This document shows positions 10,264-19,905 of a DNA stretch of 64,000 nt, piece after piece. The stretch covers positions 62,001 through 126,000 of the forward strand of contig CAVZNF010000004.1 of NCBI GenBank assembly GCA_963776565.1, given 5' to 3'. Within the stretch, counting starts at the first letter, position 1. Each line of letters begins with the position of its first letter. The position numbers and the translations under genes are program-made. The stretch is from GMQP-bins7 sp963776565 (lineage in GTDB: Bacteria; Actinomycetota; Thermoleophilia; Gaiellales; Gaiellaceae). The notes beneath the pieces are model-generated. The model saw nothing but the letters and a program-made list of their open reading frames with translations, searched no databases and was not told the DNA's origin.

Positions 10264-10967
10264 GGAGCGACTCGTAGTACTCCGTTGTCGCGTCCGACGT
10301 CGGGGGATCGACGAGCTGCGCGAGCTGCTCCTCACGCACGGGTGACCGCAGCTCGCGGATCGCAGCGACGGTCGCGACGACGTCGTACTCGGTGCGGCGG
10401 AGCTCGACGTCTGGCCCGAGGAGTGCCCAGTACGCCCCCGGCCGACCCTCGTACGGAAAGCCAACGCTCCCCGGGTTCACGACTCGCAACCCGCTCGAGA
10501 GCAGCCGGTCGTACTGCATGTGAGTGTGGCCGCACACGAGGACGTCGGCGTCCACCGGCCCGAGAAGCTCGACGAGCTCGTCGTCGGGCGTGATCCGTGT
10601 GTAGATCGGCTCGTCGGAATACGGGGTCGCGTGACAGACCAGCGCGTCTGCCAAGTCCGTCGATGTCGAGCTCCATCGTCAGCGGCCATGCGGCCGCAAC
10701 CGCAAGCCGGGCCTCGCCGAGACGCGCCTCGTTCCAGTCCGCGAGCGCACTGTCGGCGGCTCGGATCACATCGAGTCGATCGGCGTTTCCGTGCACGACG
10801 AGCGCACCCACTTCCGCGAGAAGATCGACGACCTCGGACGGCCATGGCCCGCTGAAGCTGTCGCCGACGACGACGATCGCATCGACCGTCTCGCGCTCGA
10901 TGTCGGCGAGCACGGCCTCGAGCGCCGGGAGGTTTCCATGGATGTCGCTGATCGCGGCGACGCGCAC
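10253..10967 (-). CDS. Calcineurin-like metallophosphoesterase (one frame break)
   Basis: A YfcE/MJ0936-type phosphodiesterase of about 237 aa. Metal-binding motifs appear in order: ISDIHGN, GDSFSGP, HGNADR, CHATP, CGHTHMQY and NPGSVG. The first three are in one frame and the last three in another; the break is near 10653 and fits one extra base. The GTG start at 10967 lies 10 bases after the AddA stop, so it is probably co-transcribed with addBA and with nth downstream. The substrate is unknown. Confidence 0.82.
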
Positions 10968-10977
10968 GGACGCGAGG

Positions 10978-13900
10978 CTAGCGCGCGAGCCCGAGCCGCG
11001 GCCCCGCGCAGACGAGATCGAGCGCCGGGCAGTCAGCGCAGACGAACTCGCTCGGGGTCGGACGGAAGTCACCTTCCCGAATGCGCGCAATCGCACCTGA
11101 GAGTTCGGCCTCGAGCGTTGGCACATCCGCGTCCGTGAACGTCGTCGAGACGACGTCGTTCGGCTGCTCGAGGAACTGGTACGCGACCTCGACCTCGTTC
11201 GCACCTGCGCGCAGGCACACCAGCGCGTACACGAGCCGCTGCAGCGTGTACTCCGACTCGATGATCTCCGCAGGCGTTCGGCCCTCGAGCGCGTTCGACT
11301 TGTAGTCGACGACGAGCGCGTGCTCCCCTTCGCGCCAGAGGACGTCGAGGCGGCCGCGAATGACGACGCCGTCGTGCTCGAACGTGAACGGCCGCTCTGG
11401 CCGAGCGCCGACGAGCCCGGCCATCCGTCTGGCGAGGTCGGACTCGCAGTAAGCGTCGACGAGACTCGCGACACGATCGAGCTCGTCGGACGACACCTCC
11501 GCGTACCACCCGCGGACCGTGCCGTCGAGCTCGTCTCGCGCTGGAGCTACCGGATTATCGAGGGCGACATGCTCGAGGAGCCGATGGACGGCGTCGCCGA
11601 TCTCGTGTGCGGCCAACCTCGCCGCGCCGTCCGTGCCAGACTCGGCTCGCTCGCGCGGCGGGAGCCCGAGAACGCGCTCGGCGAAGTAGCGGTAGGAGCA
11701 GCGCTCGAAGAGCGCGAGAGCGCTGTACGACAGCCGCCGAACGTCGTGCGCCCCCGGCGCGGGGATCTCCGCAAGCGACGGAAGCTCGATGCCGAGCCGC
11801 GGACGGGTGGGCGGAAGCTCGCCGAAGAGCGCGAGCTGCAGCTCGTCGGCGGCGGCTTCCTCGGGCTCGGCAGCGCTCTCCTCCGCGCGTGGCTCGTACC
11901 GATTGACCGAGAGAACGAAACGCGCTTCGTCGCGCTCCAGCTCGATCGGCGTATCGCCCGCCTCGACGACCGTATCGTTGGCGTCGAGCCGGTCGAGCAC
12001 CCAGCCGATCGGCGTCGATCGGTCGGCGGTGCGCCCGGGATCGATCGCGCCGGAGACGATGAGACGGTCGATCGCGCGCGTCATCGCGACGTAGTAGAGG
12101 CGAAGCCGCTCGGCATGCTCCTGCTCGCTCGCGGCCTCTTTCACCTCGTCCCAGCCGAACACCGGCTCGCGCAGGCCCCGTGTGGGATGCACCATGCGGA
12201 ACCCGAAACGACCGTCCGAGAGCGCGACGATCTCGTCCGGGCCGCGCGGGCCGCCGATGTCGCGCCCTGCGTCCGCGACGATCACGATCTTGAACTCGAG
12301 CCCCTTTGCCGCGTGGATCGTCAACAACCGAACCGCGCCTCCGCCCTCCTCTTCGGCAACGGCCTCGAGCTCCTTCGCGCCGAGCGCGTCCTGCTCGCGC
12401 ACGAAGCGGACGAAGCCAGCGATGTCTGCGCCGCGGATCGACTCGTAATCACGCGCGAGGCGCCCGAGCTTGCGCAGGTTGGCGAAGCGCCGGCCGCCGT
12501 CCCAACGGGCCAGAACGGCCAGGTCGTAGTCGTGCTCGCTGACGATCCGCTCGCAAAGCGCCTCGAGCCCCACGCGGGCGGATGTGCGCACGAGTCGCTC
12601 GTACCGCTGGAGGAAGGCGCGAAGCAGGCGCTCGTCGCTCTGGGCAAGCTGCTCGGGTAGCGCCCGCTCGAGCGCCGTGAAGAGCGGTCGGCGCGTCGCG
12701 TTTCGCCTGATGAGCACGAGCGCGTCGTTGGACACACCGACGAAAGGCGATGCGAGGACGGTCGCGAGCGCCACGTCGTCGTAGCGGTTGTGGAGCAGCC
12801 GGAGGTAGGCAAGAAGGTCGACGACCTGTTGCTGGCCGAAGTAGCCGCGCCCGGTCGCGCGATAGGTCGGGAGGCCCTCGCGCCGAAGGGCCTCCTCGTA
12901 GCGTTCGGCGTCGGTCCCGGCGGCGAAGAGGACGACGATCTCCCCCGGATCGGCCTCGCCCGAGTCGACGAGCTCGCGAACGCGACTCGCGATTCGCCGC
13001 GCCTCTCCCTGGCGCCAGTGCTCACCGGTACCGGCGAAGCTCGTCTTGTCGGTGACGAGCAGCTCGACTGGATGTCCGAACACCGGATCGGAGAACTCCG
13101 CCGACGACGACAGCGGCTGGAAGTCGTCGCCGAACGCGTCGGCGAAGAGATGGTTGACCGCGTCGAGCACCTGCGGGCGCGACCGATAGTTCTGCGTCAG
13201 CGCGAGCAGGCTTGGCGCCTCCGCACGTCGCTCACGGAAGACCTCGAGGTCGGCGTGCCGGAACCCGTAGATCGACTGGAACTCGTCGCCGACCGTGAAC
13301 ACCTCGGTGAGATCCGGATGCGCGACGAGGTCGATCACCTCGCACTGGAGCCGGTTCGTGTCCTGGAACTCGTCGACCATGACCATGCGGAACCGGAGCC
13401 GGGTCGTTTCGCGAACGTCCTCGTCGTCGCGAAGCAGGTCGCGGGCGGCGAGCTGGAGATCCTCGAAGTCGACGACCGACTCGCGTCGCTTCGCAGCGGC
13501 GTACTCGACGCCGAAGCGCTCGAGAAGCTCCTGCAGCAGATCGCGATCGTGGGCCGCGAGCTCCTCGAGCGCGGCCCGCTCGGCTGCCTTGCGCGCCCGC
13601 TCGAAGGACGCGGCGCGCGCACCCTTGCACGCGAACGCCGAGAGATCGACGAGCCGCTCGGGCGGTGATCCGTCCGTGGCGACGAGAAGGACCTCGCTCG
13701 CGTTCCGGCGTTGCGTCGGAGTCGCCGACTCGTCGGCCGCGAGGTCCGCAGCCTCGGCGCGCAACGCGTCGACCGCGTTCCCGGTGCTCGGCCGCTCACC
13801 GAGCTCCAGGACGAGGTCGCGGCCCGCCGAGCGGAGCGTCTCGTAGACGCCCGTGAGCATGCGTCGCAGCCCGTCGGCACGGTACGTCGCGAGGAGCCGC

Positions 13901-14340
13901 AGCCGCTCCGGCTCTCCGGTCGCGCAGAACTCCTGCAGCGCGCGCTCGAATGCCTCTCCTCGGAGCACGGCTGCACCCGCCTCCTCGATCTCGCGGAAGC
14001 GCGGATCGAGCCCTGCAGCAAAGGGATGCGCGCGCAGCACGCGACTACAGAACCCGTGGATGGTCGAGATCCACGCGCCGTCGAGGTCGCGAGCGAGATC
14101 GGGACGGCCGCGCTCGCGAAGAGCCGCGCGGATGCGGCTCCGAAGCTCACCCGCCGCCTTGCGCGTGTACGTGATCACGAGGATCGACTCGACGTCGACG
14201 CCGCGCTCGCACACCGCCCGGACGTAGCGCTCGACGAGCACCGACGTCTTCCCCGTTCCCGCGCCCGCGGAGACGAAGACCGAACCCTCCGCGTCAACGG
14301 CGGCCAACTGCTGGTCGTTGAGCCCCGTGGCTGACTCCAT
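10978..14340 (-). CDS. addA: AddA-like helicase-nuclease with Fe-S type nuclease domain
   Basis: A 1120-aa UvrD/RecB-type helicase with a C-terminal nuclease, the motor subunit of an AddAB-like enzyme that processes double-strand breaks. Motif I is SAGAGTGKTS (about residues 24-33); motif II is VDEFQDT; later helicase motifs include LTIHAAKGLE and LRLYYVAMTRA. The nuclease has RGRLDVL, VVDYKSN and QRLVYA. Unusually, Cys in LFERCSY before the nuclease and C-x2-C-x6-C at the C-terminus (CADCPALDLVC) match the four-Cys set of Fe-S nucleases, known for AddB rather than AddA. The ATG at 14340 is used; a GTG at 14349 overlapping the addB stop is an alternative. Confidence 0.88.
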   Translation of the reverse strand: MESATGLNDQQLAAVDAEGSVFVSAGAGTGKTSVLVERYVRAVCERGVDVESILVITYTRKAAGELRSRIRAALRERGRPDLARDLDGAWISTIHGFCSRVLRAHPFAAGLDPRFREIEEAGAAVLRGEAFERALQEFCATGEPERLRLLATYRADGLRRMLTGVYETLRSAGRDLVLELGERPSTGNAVDALRAEAADLAADESATPTQRRNASEVLLVATDGSPPERLVDLSAFACKGARAASFERARKAAERAALEELAAHDRDLLQELLERFGVEYAAAKRRESVVDFEDLQLAARDLLRDDEDVRETTRLRFRMVMVDEFQDTNRLQCEVIDLVAHPDLTEVFTVGDEFQSIYGFRHADLEVFRERRAEAPSLLALTQNYRSRPQVLDAVNHLFADAFGDDFQPLSSSAEFSDPVFGHPVELLVTDKTSFAGTGEHWRQGEARRIASRVRELVDSGEADPGEIVVLFAAGTDAERYEEALRREGLPTYRATGRGYFGQQQVVDLLAYLRLLHNRYDDVALATVLASPFVGVSNDALVLIRRNATRRPLFTALERALPEQLAQSDERLLRAFLQRYERLVRTSARVGLEALCERIVSEHDYDLAVLARWDGGRRFANLRKLGRLARDYESIRGADIAGFVRFVREQDALGAKELEAVAEEEGGGAVRLLTIHAAKGLEFKIVIVADAGRDIGGPRGPDEIVALSDGRFGFRMVHPTRGLREPVFGWDEVKEAASEQEHAERLRLYYVAMTRAIDRLIVSGAIDPGRTADRSTPIGWVLDRLDANDTVVEAGDTPIELERDEARFVLSVNRYEPRAEESAAEPEEAAADELQLALFGELPPTRPRLGIELPSLAEIPAPGAHDVRRLSYSALALFERCSYRYFAERVLGLPPRERAESGTDGAARLAAHEIGDAVHRLLEHVALDNPVAPARDELDGTVRGWYAEVSSDELDRVASLVDAYCESDLARRMAGLVGARPERPFTFEHDGVVIRGRLDVLWREGEHALVVDYKSNALEGRTPAEIIESEYTLQRLVYALVCLRAGANEVEVAYQFLEQPNDVVSTTFTDADVPTLEAELSGAIARIREGDFRPTPSEFVCADCPALDLVCAGPRLGLAR

Positions 14341-14345
14341 CACGG

Positions 14346-17261
14346 TCACGCCCTTGCCACCCTGCAGATCGGCCACAGGTCGCACCACGCCGGGCAACCG
14401 TCGCCCTTGGGATCGTGTCGCACGTCGCCCGCCTGGATGCGCCGCGCGTTGTCCCCAGCTCGCTCGCGCGCGGACTCGACCTGGCTCCAGAACGTCTCCT
14501 CGTCGAGGTAGTCGTCCTTGGAGAACCCGGGAAGATCCTCGCGCGCGCTCTCACGGAGCATCCCGCGCGTGAGTCTCCGGCCGGCGAGAGCGCGGTACAC
14601 GCCTCCGAGCGGCTCGACGCCGACGAGGTCGCGAAGCGCGAGGATGTACAGCGGAATCTGGAGGCGGAGCTCCCGGTCGATGTCCCGCGCAGAATGGGCG
14701 CCCTTGCCCGACTTGTAGTCCTGAACGATGCCGCGGGCGCTGAACGGGTCGATGTCGATCCGGTCGATCTTCCCCGAGAGCCAGAGGTTCTCCCCGAGCG
14801 GCAAGCCGCGTTGCAGCTCGGGCGCCGCGCGCTCCGAGCCGAAGGCGACCTCGAGCCGGCGCGGGACGAACTGCACGCCGGAGGCGGCCTCGTCTCGGAG
14901 GAAGCCCTCGAGATCCGAGCGCATCGTGTGGCGCAACTCGGCCTCCTGCAGCTCGGTCAGGTCGAGCCTGACCCCGGATTCCAGGGCGTCGTCGAGACAT
15001 CGATGCGCCAGTGCGATCGCGGCCTCGAGGTTCTCGGGCGTCACGCGCTCGGAGTCCAGCTCGCGGGGAAGCGATGCGTAGAAGCGGTTGAGCGTCGTGT
15101 GCATCACCTGGCCGCGCAGCATCGGATCCGGCTCGGCGTCGATCTTCTTCGGGTCGATGACGCGCTCGACGAGCCAGGCGGACGAGCAGTCCGCGAAGCG
15201 CTCGAGCTCCGTCGCCGAGAAGACCGTCTTCGCCGCGAGCGGCCCGAGAGCGGCAGGGCTACGGAGGGCCGTCCCGCGATCGAATGCGCCACGCGCGCGA
15301 TCGAGCCGACGAGACCAGTCGTTCGCGGCTGCCAGCGCATCGGCCCCTTCGGCGTCGTCCGCTGCGAGACGGACGAGAGCGCGGAGGCGCTCTCGCTCGC
15401 TCGGCGCCGACTCGAGCGGCCACGTGAGAGCCGATAGCGGCCGTCGACGGGTCGCGCGCTGCACGTCCGCCTGGTCGAACAGAGCTCGGACGTCCTCCCA
15501 GAACGGGCTCGGCTCACGCGGAACACCCTCGTCGCCGGCAGCCTCACGCACGAGCACGAGCCGTTGTGACGCGCGCGTGCACGTCGTGTAGAAGAGATAC
15601 CGATCACGTGCGACGGAGTCCGGTCGCTCGAGCCGCCCGCCGAGCTCGCTGCGGAGCTCGTCGCTCAGGAGCGGCGACGGCCTCGCGCGACGTGGGAACG
15701 CGCCCTCCTCGAGACCAAGGACGAACACGACGTCGAAGGCACGGGTCCTCGCGCGCTCGTGGTCGAGCACAGCGACCTTTCCACGCTCCGGGCTTTCAGG
15801 AGCAACCCTGGTTCGCTCGAGCGCGACGAGCACATCGTCGGTCGTAACGTCGACCTCCGCGGACGCGAGCGCGGCGAGCTCGTCGAGCGTGCGCTCGGCT
15901 GCTCGGTAGGCACGCGCGTCGATCCGGGCGTCGTTGGTCGTCGGAGGCGATTCCAGGCCCCACCCGTTCCTGATCATCAGCGCGATCAGGGTCCGCGTCG
16001 CAGCAAGAGGATCGTCGTTTGCCCTCAGGTCGGCGAGCGCCGGCACCGGCGCCCCGCGGAGCTTCTCGCTCTCCTCGTCGACCCGCGCCCGGTCCGTGAC
16101 AGCCCTGCCGCGCAGGCGGCCTTCGACGAAGTCGACCGATCGACGCTCCAGCCCCGAGAACGGCGAGCGCAGGAATGCGAAGAGGTCGCCCCGACTGCCC
16201 GCAACCCACTCGTAGCGGAGAATCGCGAGCAACGCCCGTCCGAGTGGCGTCTCGCCGAGGCGGCGGGCATGCTCGACCGCCAGCGGAATCTCGAGCTGCG
16301 CGAATGCGCCTTCGATCGGCGCCCGCCAGCGATCGACGGACTCGCACACCACCGCGACTCGCTCGGGAGCAGTGCCGCCCCGGAGCAGTGCGGCGACCTC
16401 GCTGGCGAGGAGCTCGGCCGTTCCGCGCGTCCCTGCTCCTTCGAGGAAGCGGATCGCTCCGTCCAGCGACGTTCCGGGCGCCGGCTCGTCGGAGAAGAGC
16501 TCGCGTTCGAGGTGAGCCAGCGCCGGAGGCGTCGTCGGGAGTGCCGATCGCGGCAGCTCCCGGATCGCAGAGCCGGCCAGGCCCGCGAGATCCTCGACCG
16601 TTCGCGACAGGGCCGCGAAGGCGGCGCGAGCGGGCTCATACGGGATCGAGACCGTGACCTCCGTGCGCGCCGCGAGCGCCTCGAGCAAAGCCCACTCGGC
16701 GCCGGTCAGGTCCTCGAAGCCGTACGCGAAGACCGGCGAGCCGCCCCAGGCACCGAGGTCGCCTCGGAGCCGCTCGACGGCTTCCCGCCTGACGCCGTCC
16801 CGATCCCGCAAGCCGAGGCGCGCCAGCTCGTCGCGGTACGCGTCGACGAGTTGCGGGAGCTCGCCATCGAGCCCACGCGGATCTACGAGCGCGGACTCGA
16901 TCTCGCCGATGGTCTGGAGCAGGGTGTCCGCGAAGCCCGGCGTCGATGCCGACGAGCGTAGATCTTCAAGCTCGCGAGCGGCAACCGCGCGTCGGATTGC
17001 CAAGCCGCGCTGCGTATCCGACGCGATCGCCGGCCCTTCGCGGGCATCGTCGGCGATCGCGCGAAAGAGGTCGTCGAAGGTTCCGATCGTGCCCGCGAGG
17101 AGCGCCGGGCGACGTCGGATCAGGTCGCGCTCGACACGATCGACGTCGAGCCGATTCGGGACGACCAGCCACGGGTCACGCTCGAGCGCAGCGACGTAGC
17201 GCTCCAGGAGCAGCGCGACCTTGCCGGCGTGAGCCGGCCCCACGACGAGCGAGAGAGCCAT
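14346..17261 (-). CDS. addB: AddB-like nuclease subunit
   Basis: A 971-aa partner of AddA. The N-terminus carries a degenerate P-loop, GPAHAGKVALLLERY, with Val where Ser/Thr is expected. The AddB-like hallmark VFVLGLEEGAFPRR is in the middle. The C-terminal PD-(D/E)XK nuclease has GKIDRID, VQDYKSGKG and QIPLY. A Cys in ERFADCS and a C-terminal C-x3-C-x5-C (CPAWCDLWPIC) form the usual AddB Fe-S cluster set. The ATG is at 17261 and the stop overlaps the possible GTG start of addA. AddAB loads RecA after resection up to a Chi-like site; the Chi sequence for this organism is unknown. Confidence 0.87.
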   Translation of the reverse strand: MALSLVVGPAHAGKVALLLERYVAALERDPWLVVPNRLDVDRVERDLIRRRPALLAGTIGTFDDLFRAIADDAREGPAIASDTQRGLAIRRAVAARELEDLRSSASTPGFADTLLQTIGEIESALVDPRGLDGELPQLVDAYRDELARLGLRDRDGVRREAVERLRGDLGAWGGSPVFAYGFEDLTGAEWALLEALAARTEVTVSIPYEPARAAFAALSRTVEDLAGLAGSAIRELPRSALPTTPPALAHLERELFSDEPAPGTSLDGAIRFLEGAGTRGTAELLASEVAALLRGGTAPERVAVVCESVDRWRAPIEGAFAQLEIPLAVEHARRLGETPLGRALLAILRYEWVAGSRGDLFAFLRSPFSGLERRSVDFVEGRLRGRAVTDRARVDEESEKLRGAPVPALADLRANDDPLAATRTLIALMIRNGWGLESPPTTNDARIDARAYRAAERTLDELAALASAEVDVTTDDVLVALERTRVAPESPERGKVAVLDHERARTRAFDVVFVLGLEEGAFPRRARPSPLLSDELRSELGGRLERPDSVARDRYLFYTTCTRASQRLVLVREAAGDEGVPREPSPFWEDVRALFDQADVQRATRRRPLSALTWPLESAPSERERLRALVRLAADDAEGADALAAANDWSRRLDRARGAFDRGTALRSPAALGPLAAKTVFSATELERFADCSSAWLVERVIDPKKIDAEPDPMLRGQVMHTTLNRFYASLPRELDSERVTPENLEAAIALAHRCLDDALESGVRLDLTELQEAELRHTMRSDLEGFLRDEAASGVQFVPRRLEVAFGSERAAPELQRGLPLGENLWLSGKIDRIDIDPFSARGIVQDYKSGKGAHSARDIDRELRLQIPLYILALRDLVGVEPLGGVYRALAGRRLTRGMLRESAREDLPGFSKDDYLDEETFWSQVESARERAGDNARRIQAGDVRHDPKGDGCPAWCDLWPICRVARA

Positions 17262-17342
17262 CGGTCCATCGTAGTCCTGGCCCCGGAGCCGCTTTCGTAC
17301 GCGACCCCGGGACTCTGTGCAAAGAGCGTGGAAAGTCGTGGT

Positions 17343-17373
17343 GCGGTGTCAGACCCGCCGGGTCCGACTCCGC
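17343..17373 (-). terminator. Strong hairpin after the zinc-ribbon gene
   Basis: GCGGTGTCAGACCCG (17343-17357) and CGGGTCCGACTCCGC (17359-17373) are 15-base arms with two mismatches. They begin five bases past the stop of the leftward zinc-ribbon gene and lie before addB. The position fits a terminator separating the two leftward units. No long T run follows on the minus strand. Confidence 0.6.
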
Positions 17374-17377
17374 TGCG

Positions 17378-17575
17378 TCAGACGGTCGCGGACTTCGGTC
17401 TGCGGCCGCGTCGCGCGACAGCCTGACCGGGCATGCCCGCCGAGCAATCGTCGCAGAGATCCGCCTGCTTCGAGCCACGCCTTGCGTCCGTGTAATTGAG
17501 GCGCATCACAGCTCCGCGACTCTCCGGCACCTCTTTCCCGCAGTTGTCACATACGAGGATCGTCTTTCGTGCCAT
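17378..17575 (-). CDS. Small zinc-ribbon protein
   Basis: A 65-aa protein with two CxxC knuckles, CDNCGKEVPE near the N-terminus and CDDCSAG near the C-terminus, predicted to bind one zinc ion. The last residues RRGRRPKSATV form a basic Arg-Gly-Arg patch like an AT-hook, which could touch the DNA minor groove. The ATG at 17575 has GGAGAG upstream. The gene is divergent from the dehydrogenase gene and ends at a strong hairpin. I do not recognise a named family. Confidence 0.7.
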   Translation of the reverse strand: MARKTILVCDNCGKEVPESRGAVMRLNYTDARRGSKQADLCDDCSAGMPGQAVARRGRRPKSATV

Positions 17576-17627
17576 GCATTCTCTCCTTCGGTCTCGACTC
17601 GAGAAGGTACGGCAGCCTAGAAAAGCA

Positions 17628-17657
17628 CGCCGCAAAGCGCAAGGGTACTTTGCGGCG
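17628..17657. promoter_or_regulatory. 10-bp inverted repeat in a divergent promoter region
   Basis: CGCCGCAAAG (17628-17637) and CTTTGCGGCG (17648-17657) are perfect arms separated by 10 bases. They sit midway between the leftward zinc-ribbon gene and the rightward dehydrogenase gene (divergent starts 121 bases apart). Arm length and one-turn spacing fit an operator for a dimeric regulator controlling one or both genes. A transcribed hairpin is the alternative, since short T stretches follow on both sides. Confidence 0.5.
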
Positions 17658-17696
17658 CGCATTTTGACCATCGATCGGTGAGTAGGATTGTGCGCC

Positions 17697-18764
17697 GTGC
17701 AGACCATCGTCGTTCTCGAAGGCGACCAAACCGGGCAGGAGCTCCTCGAAGAGGCGCTACGCGCTCTCGCAGCCGAGGTGATCGGCGTCGAGCTCGCATT
17801 CGTTCGCTTCGACCTCTCGCTCGAAGGGCGTCGCTCGACGAGCAACGCCGTCGTCCATGAGGCGGCTACTGCGGTCCGCGAGCACGGGTTCGGGCTGAAA
17901 GCGGCCACGGTCACACCTGAGGGCGCGGGTGACGTCGGATCGCCCAACCGGATCCTTCGAGAGGAGATCGGCGGCAAGGTGATCGTGCGCACGGGCCGTC
18001 GCATCCCCGGCGTCGTGCCGCTCGGAGGCGTCCATGCACCGATCTCGGTCGTGCGCATGGCGGTCGGTGATGCGTACGGCGCGAAGGAGTGGCGCGAAGG
18101 CGACGGCGACGACGAGGTCGCGTTCCGAACCGAGCGGATCGAGCGCCGGATCTGCCACGCCGTCGCGGAGTTCTCGTTCCGCCAGGCCGAGCGCATGGGC
18201 GCGAAGGTCTTCGGCGGGCCGAAGTACACCGTCAGCCCGATCTACGAGGGAATGCTCAAGGAGGAGATGGACGAGGCCGCGGCGCGGCATCCCGAGGTTC
18301 CGTACGAGCCGCAGCTCATCGACGCGACCTTCGCGCTGCTCATCTCGTCGAGCGGAGCGCCGATGGTCATCCCAGCGCTCAACCGCGACGGCGACATCCT
18401 CTCCGACCTCGTGCTGCCGCTCTTCGGCTCGATCGCCGGCTCCGAGTCCCTGCTCGTCGCGTTCGGCGACGACTACGTTCCGAGCGCGCTCATGGCCGAG
18501 GCGGCGCACGGCACTGCGCCGGCCCTCGAGGGCAAGGACGTCGCGAACCCGATGGCGATGATCCTCGCCGGTGCCGCATTGCTCACACACGCCGACGACG
18601 AGGAGACACAAGCGGCAGGACGCGCGATCCGCGAAGCGTGCCTCGAAGCCGTTGCCGACGGCGTGCGGACCGCCGACCTCGGCGGTGACAGCGGAACCAC
18701 GGCCTTCACCGACGAGGTGATCCGCCGCACGCGGACGAAGATCGACGTCTGGGCGTCGCTGTGA
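17697..18764 (+). CDS. Isocitrate/isopropylmalate dehydrogenase family enzyme
   Basis: A beta-decarboxylating dehydrogenase of 355 aa. The N-terminal motif reads EGDQTGQELLEEAL, a variant of the usual GDGIGPE. Substrate and metal residues appear as DAYGAKEWREG, KYTVSPIYEGM, RDGDILSDLVLPLFGSIAGSESLLVAFGD (split here as RDGDILSDLV and GSIAGSESL) and EAAHGTAPALEGKDVANPMAMI, which carries the NAD(P) loop. Start: GTG at 17697 with AGGA nine bases upstream; an in-frame TTG at 17688 is less likely. Being next to transhydrogenase genes makes isocitrate dehydrogenase more likely than isopropylmalate dehydrogenase, but this is inference. Confidence 0.87.
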   Translation: MQTIVVLEGDQTGQELLEEALRALAAEVIGVELAFVRFDLSLEGRRSTSNAVVHEAATAVREHGFGLKAATVTPEGAGDVGSPNRILREEIGGKVIVRTGRRIPGVVPLGGVHAPISVVRMAVGDAYGAKEWREGDGDDEVAFRTERIERRICHAVAEFSFRQAERMGAKVFGGPKYTVSPIYEGMLKEEMDEAAARHPEVPYEPQLIDATFALLISSSGAPMVIPALNRDGDILSDLVLPLFGSIAGSESLLVAFGDDYVPSALMAEAAHGTAPALEGKDVANPMAMILAGAALLTHADDEETQAAGRAIREACLEAVADGVRTADLGGDSGTTAFTDEVIRRTRTKIDVWASL

Positions 18765-18812
18765 CGGTTCCGGGCACGACCACGACCCCCTCTCCGTAGA
18801 GTTCGCGACCGC

Positions 18813-19905
18813 ATGAGAGTCGCGGTTCCGAAGGAGACGGCGCCCGGCGAGCGCCGTGTGGCGCTCGTGCCGGAGACCGTCTCGAAGCTCCGCAAGGCCG
18901 GCTTCGAGGCCAGCGTCGAGCGTGGCGCAGGGAGCGAGCGCGGGCTTCTCGGACGACGACTACGCCTCGGCGGGAGCCGAGCTCACCGACACCGCATCGC
19001 TGACGACTGGAGCCGAAGCGCTCGCGTGCGTGGCGTCGCCTTCGGCCGACGTCGTCGCGTCGCTCGCGCCGGGAACGGTGGTGATCGGGTTCCTCGAGCC
19101 GCTGACTGACTCCGAGGGCATCGCGCGACTTCGCGAACGCGGGGTTGTCGCCTTCGCGATGGAGTCGATCCCCCGGATCACACGCGCGCAGTCCATGGAT
19201 GCGCTGTCGTCCCAGGCCACGGTCGCCGGATACAAGGCTGTAGTCCTCGCGGCAGACCGCGTGCCGCGCCTCTTTCCCATGCTCATGACGGCGGCCGGGA
19301 CGATCGCGCCGGTGCGGGCGCTTGTCATCGGCGCCGGCGTCGCAGGCCTCCAGGCAATCGCGACCGCGCGGCGCCTCGGGGCGCTCGTGTCTGCTTTCGA
19401 CGTGCGACCGGCCGTGGCCGAGCAGGTGCAGAGCCTCGGTGCGACCTTCCTCGACCTTGGAGTCCGTGCGGAGGAAACGGCCGGCGGCTACGCGAGCGAG
19501 CTCACACCTGAGCAGCAAGCGCAGCAGCAGGCTGCCCTGGAAGAGCGGATTCCCGACTTCGACGTGGTGATCACGACCGCAGCGGTTCCAGGCCGTCCCG
19601 CTCCGAAGCTCATTCCGGCGTCTGCGGTCGAGCGCATGCGCACCGGCTCGGTCATCGTCGACCTCGCCGCCGAGACCGGAGGGAACTGCGAGGTGACCGT
19701 TCCCGGTGAGATCGTCGAGCACGAAGGCGTGAGCGTCATCGGCACGCTGAACCTCCCTTCGTCGATGGCCTTCCATGCGAGCCAGCTCTACTCGCGCAAC
19801 GTGGGAGCGCTGCTCCTCCACCTCGCTCCGGAAGGCGAGCTCCTGCTCGACTGGGACGACGAGATCACGAGCGGCGCATGCGTGGCGCGTCCGGAGTCGG
19901 CATGA
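18813..19905 (+). CDS. pntAA: NAD(P) transhydrogenase alpha subunit part 1 (one frame break)
   Basis: The NAD(H)-binding domain I of proton-translocating transhydrogenase, about 363 aa. It opens MRVAVPKETAPGERRVALVPE, typical of the AlaDH/PntA family, and carries the Rossmann motif VIGAGVAGLQAIATARRLGA and the mobile-loop region. Near 18939 an extra base breaks the frame between GAGSE and AGFSDDDYASAG; the rest is intact. The stop overlaps the pntAB start (ATGA). The split of PntA into soluble and membrane parts is typical of actinobacteria, alphaproteobacteria and others. Confidence 0.9.

Noticed and set aside
11320..12660. Long rightward open frames opposite addA, ffh, fakA and others
   Set aside because: They are antisense shadows of GC-rich genes: no ribosome sites, Arg/Asp/Glu-biased composition and no recognisable domains.
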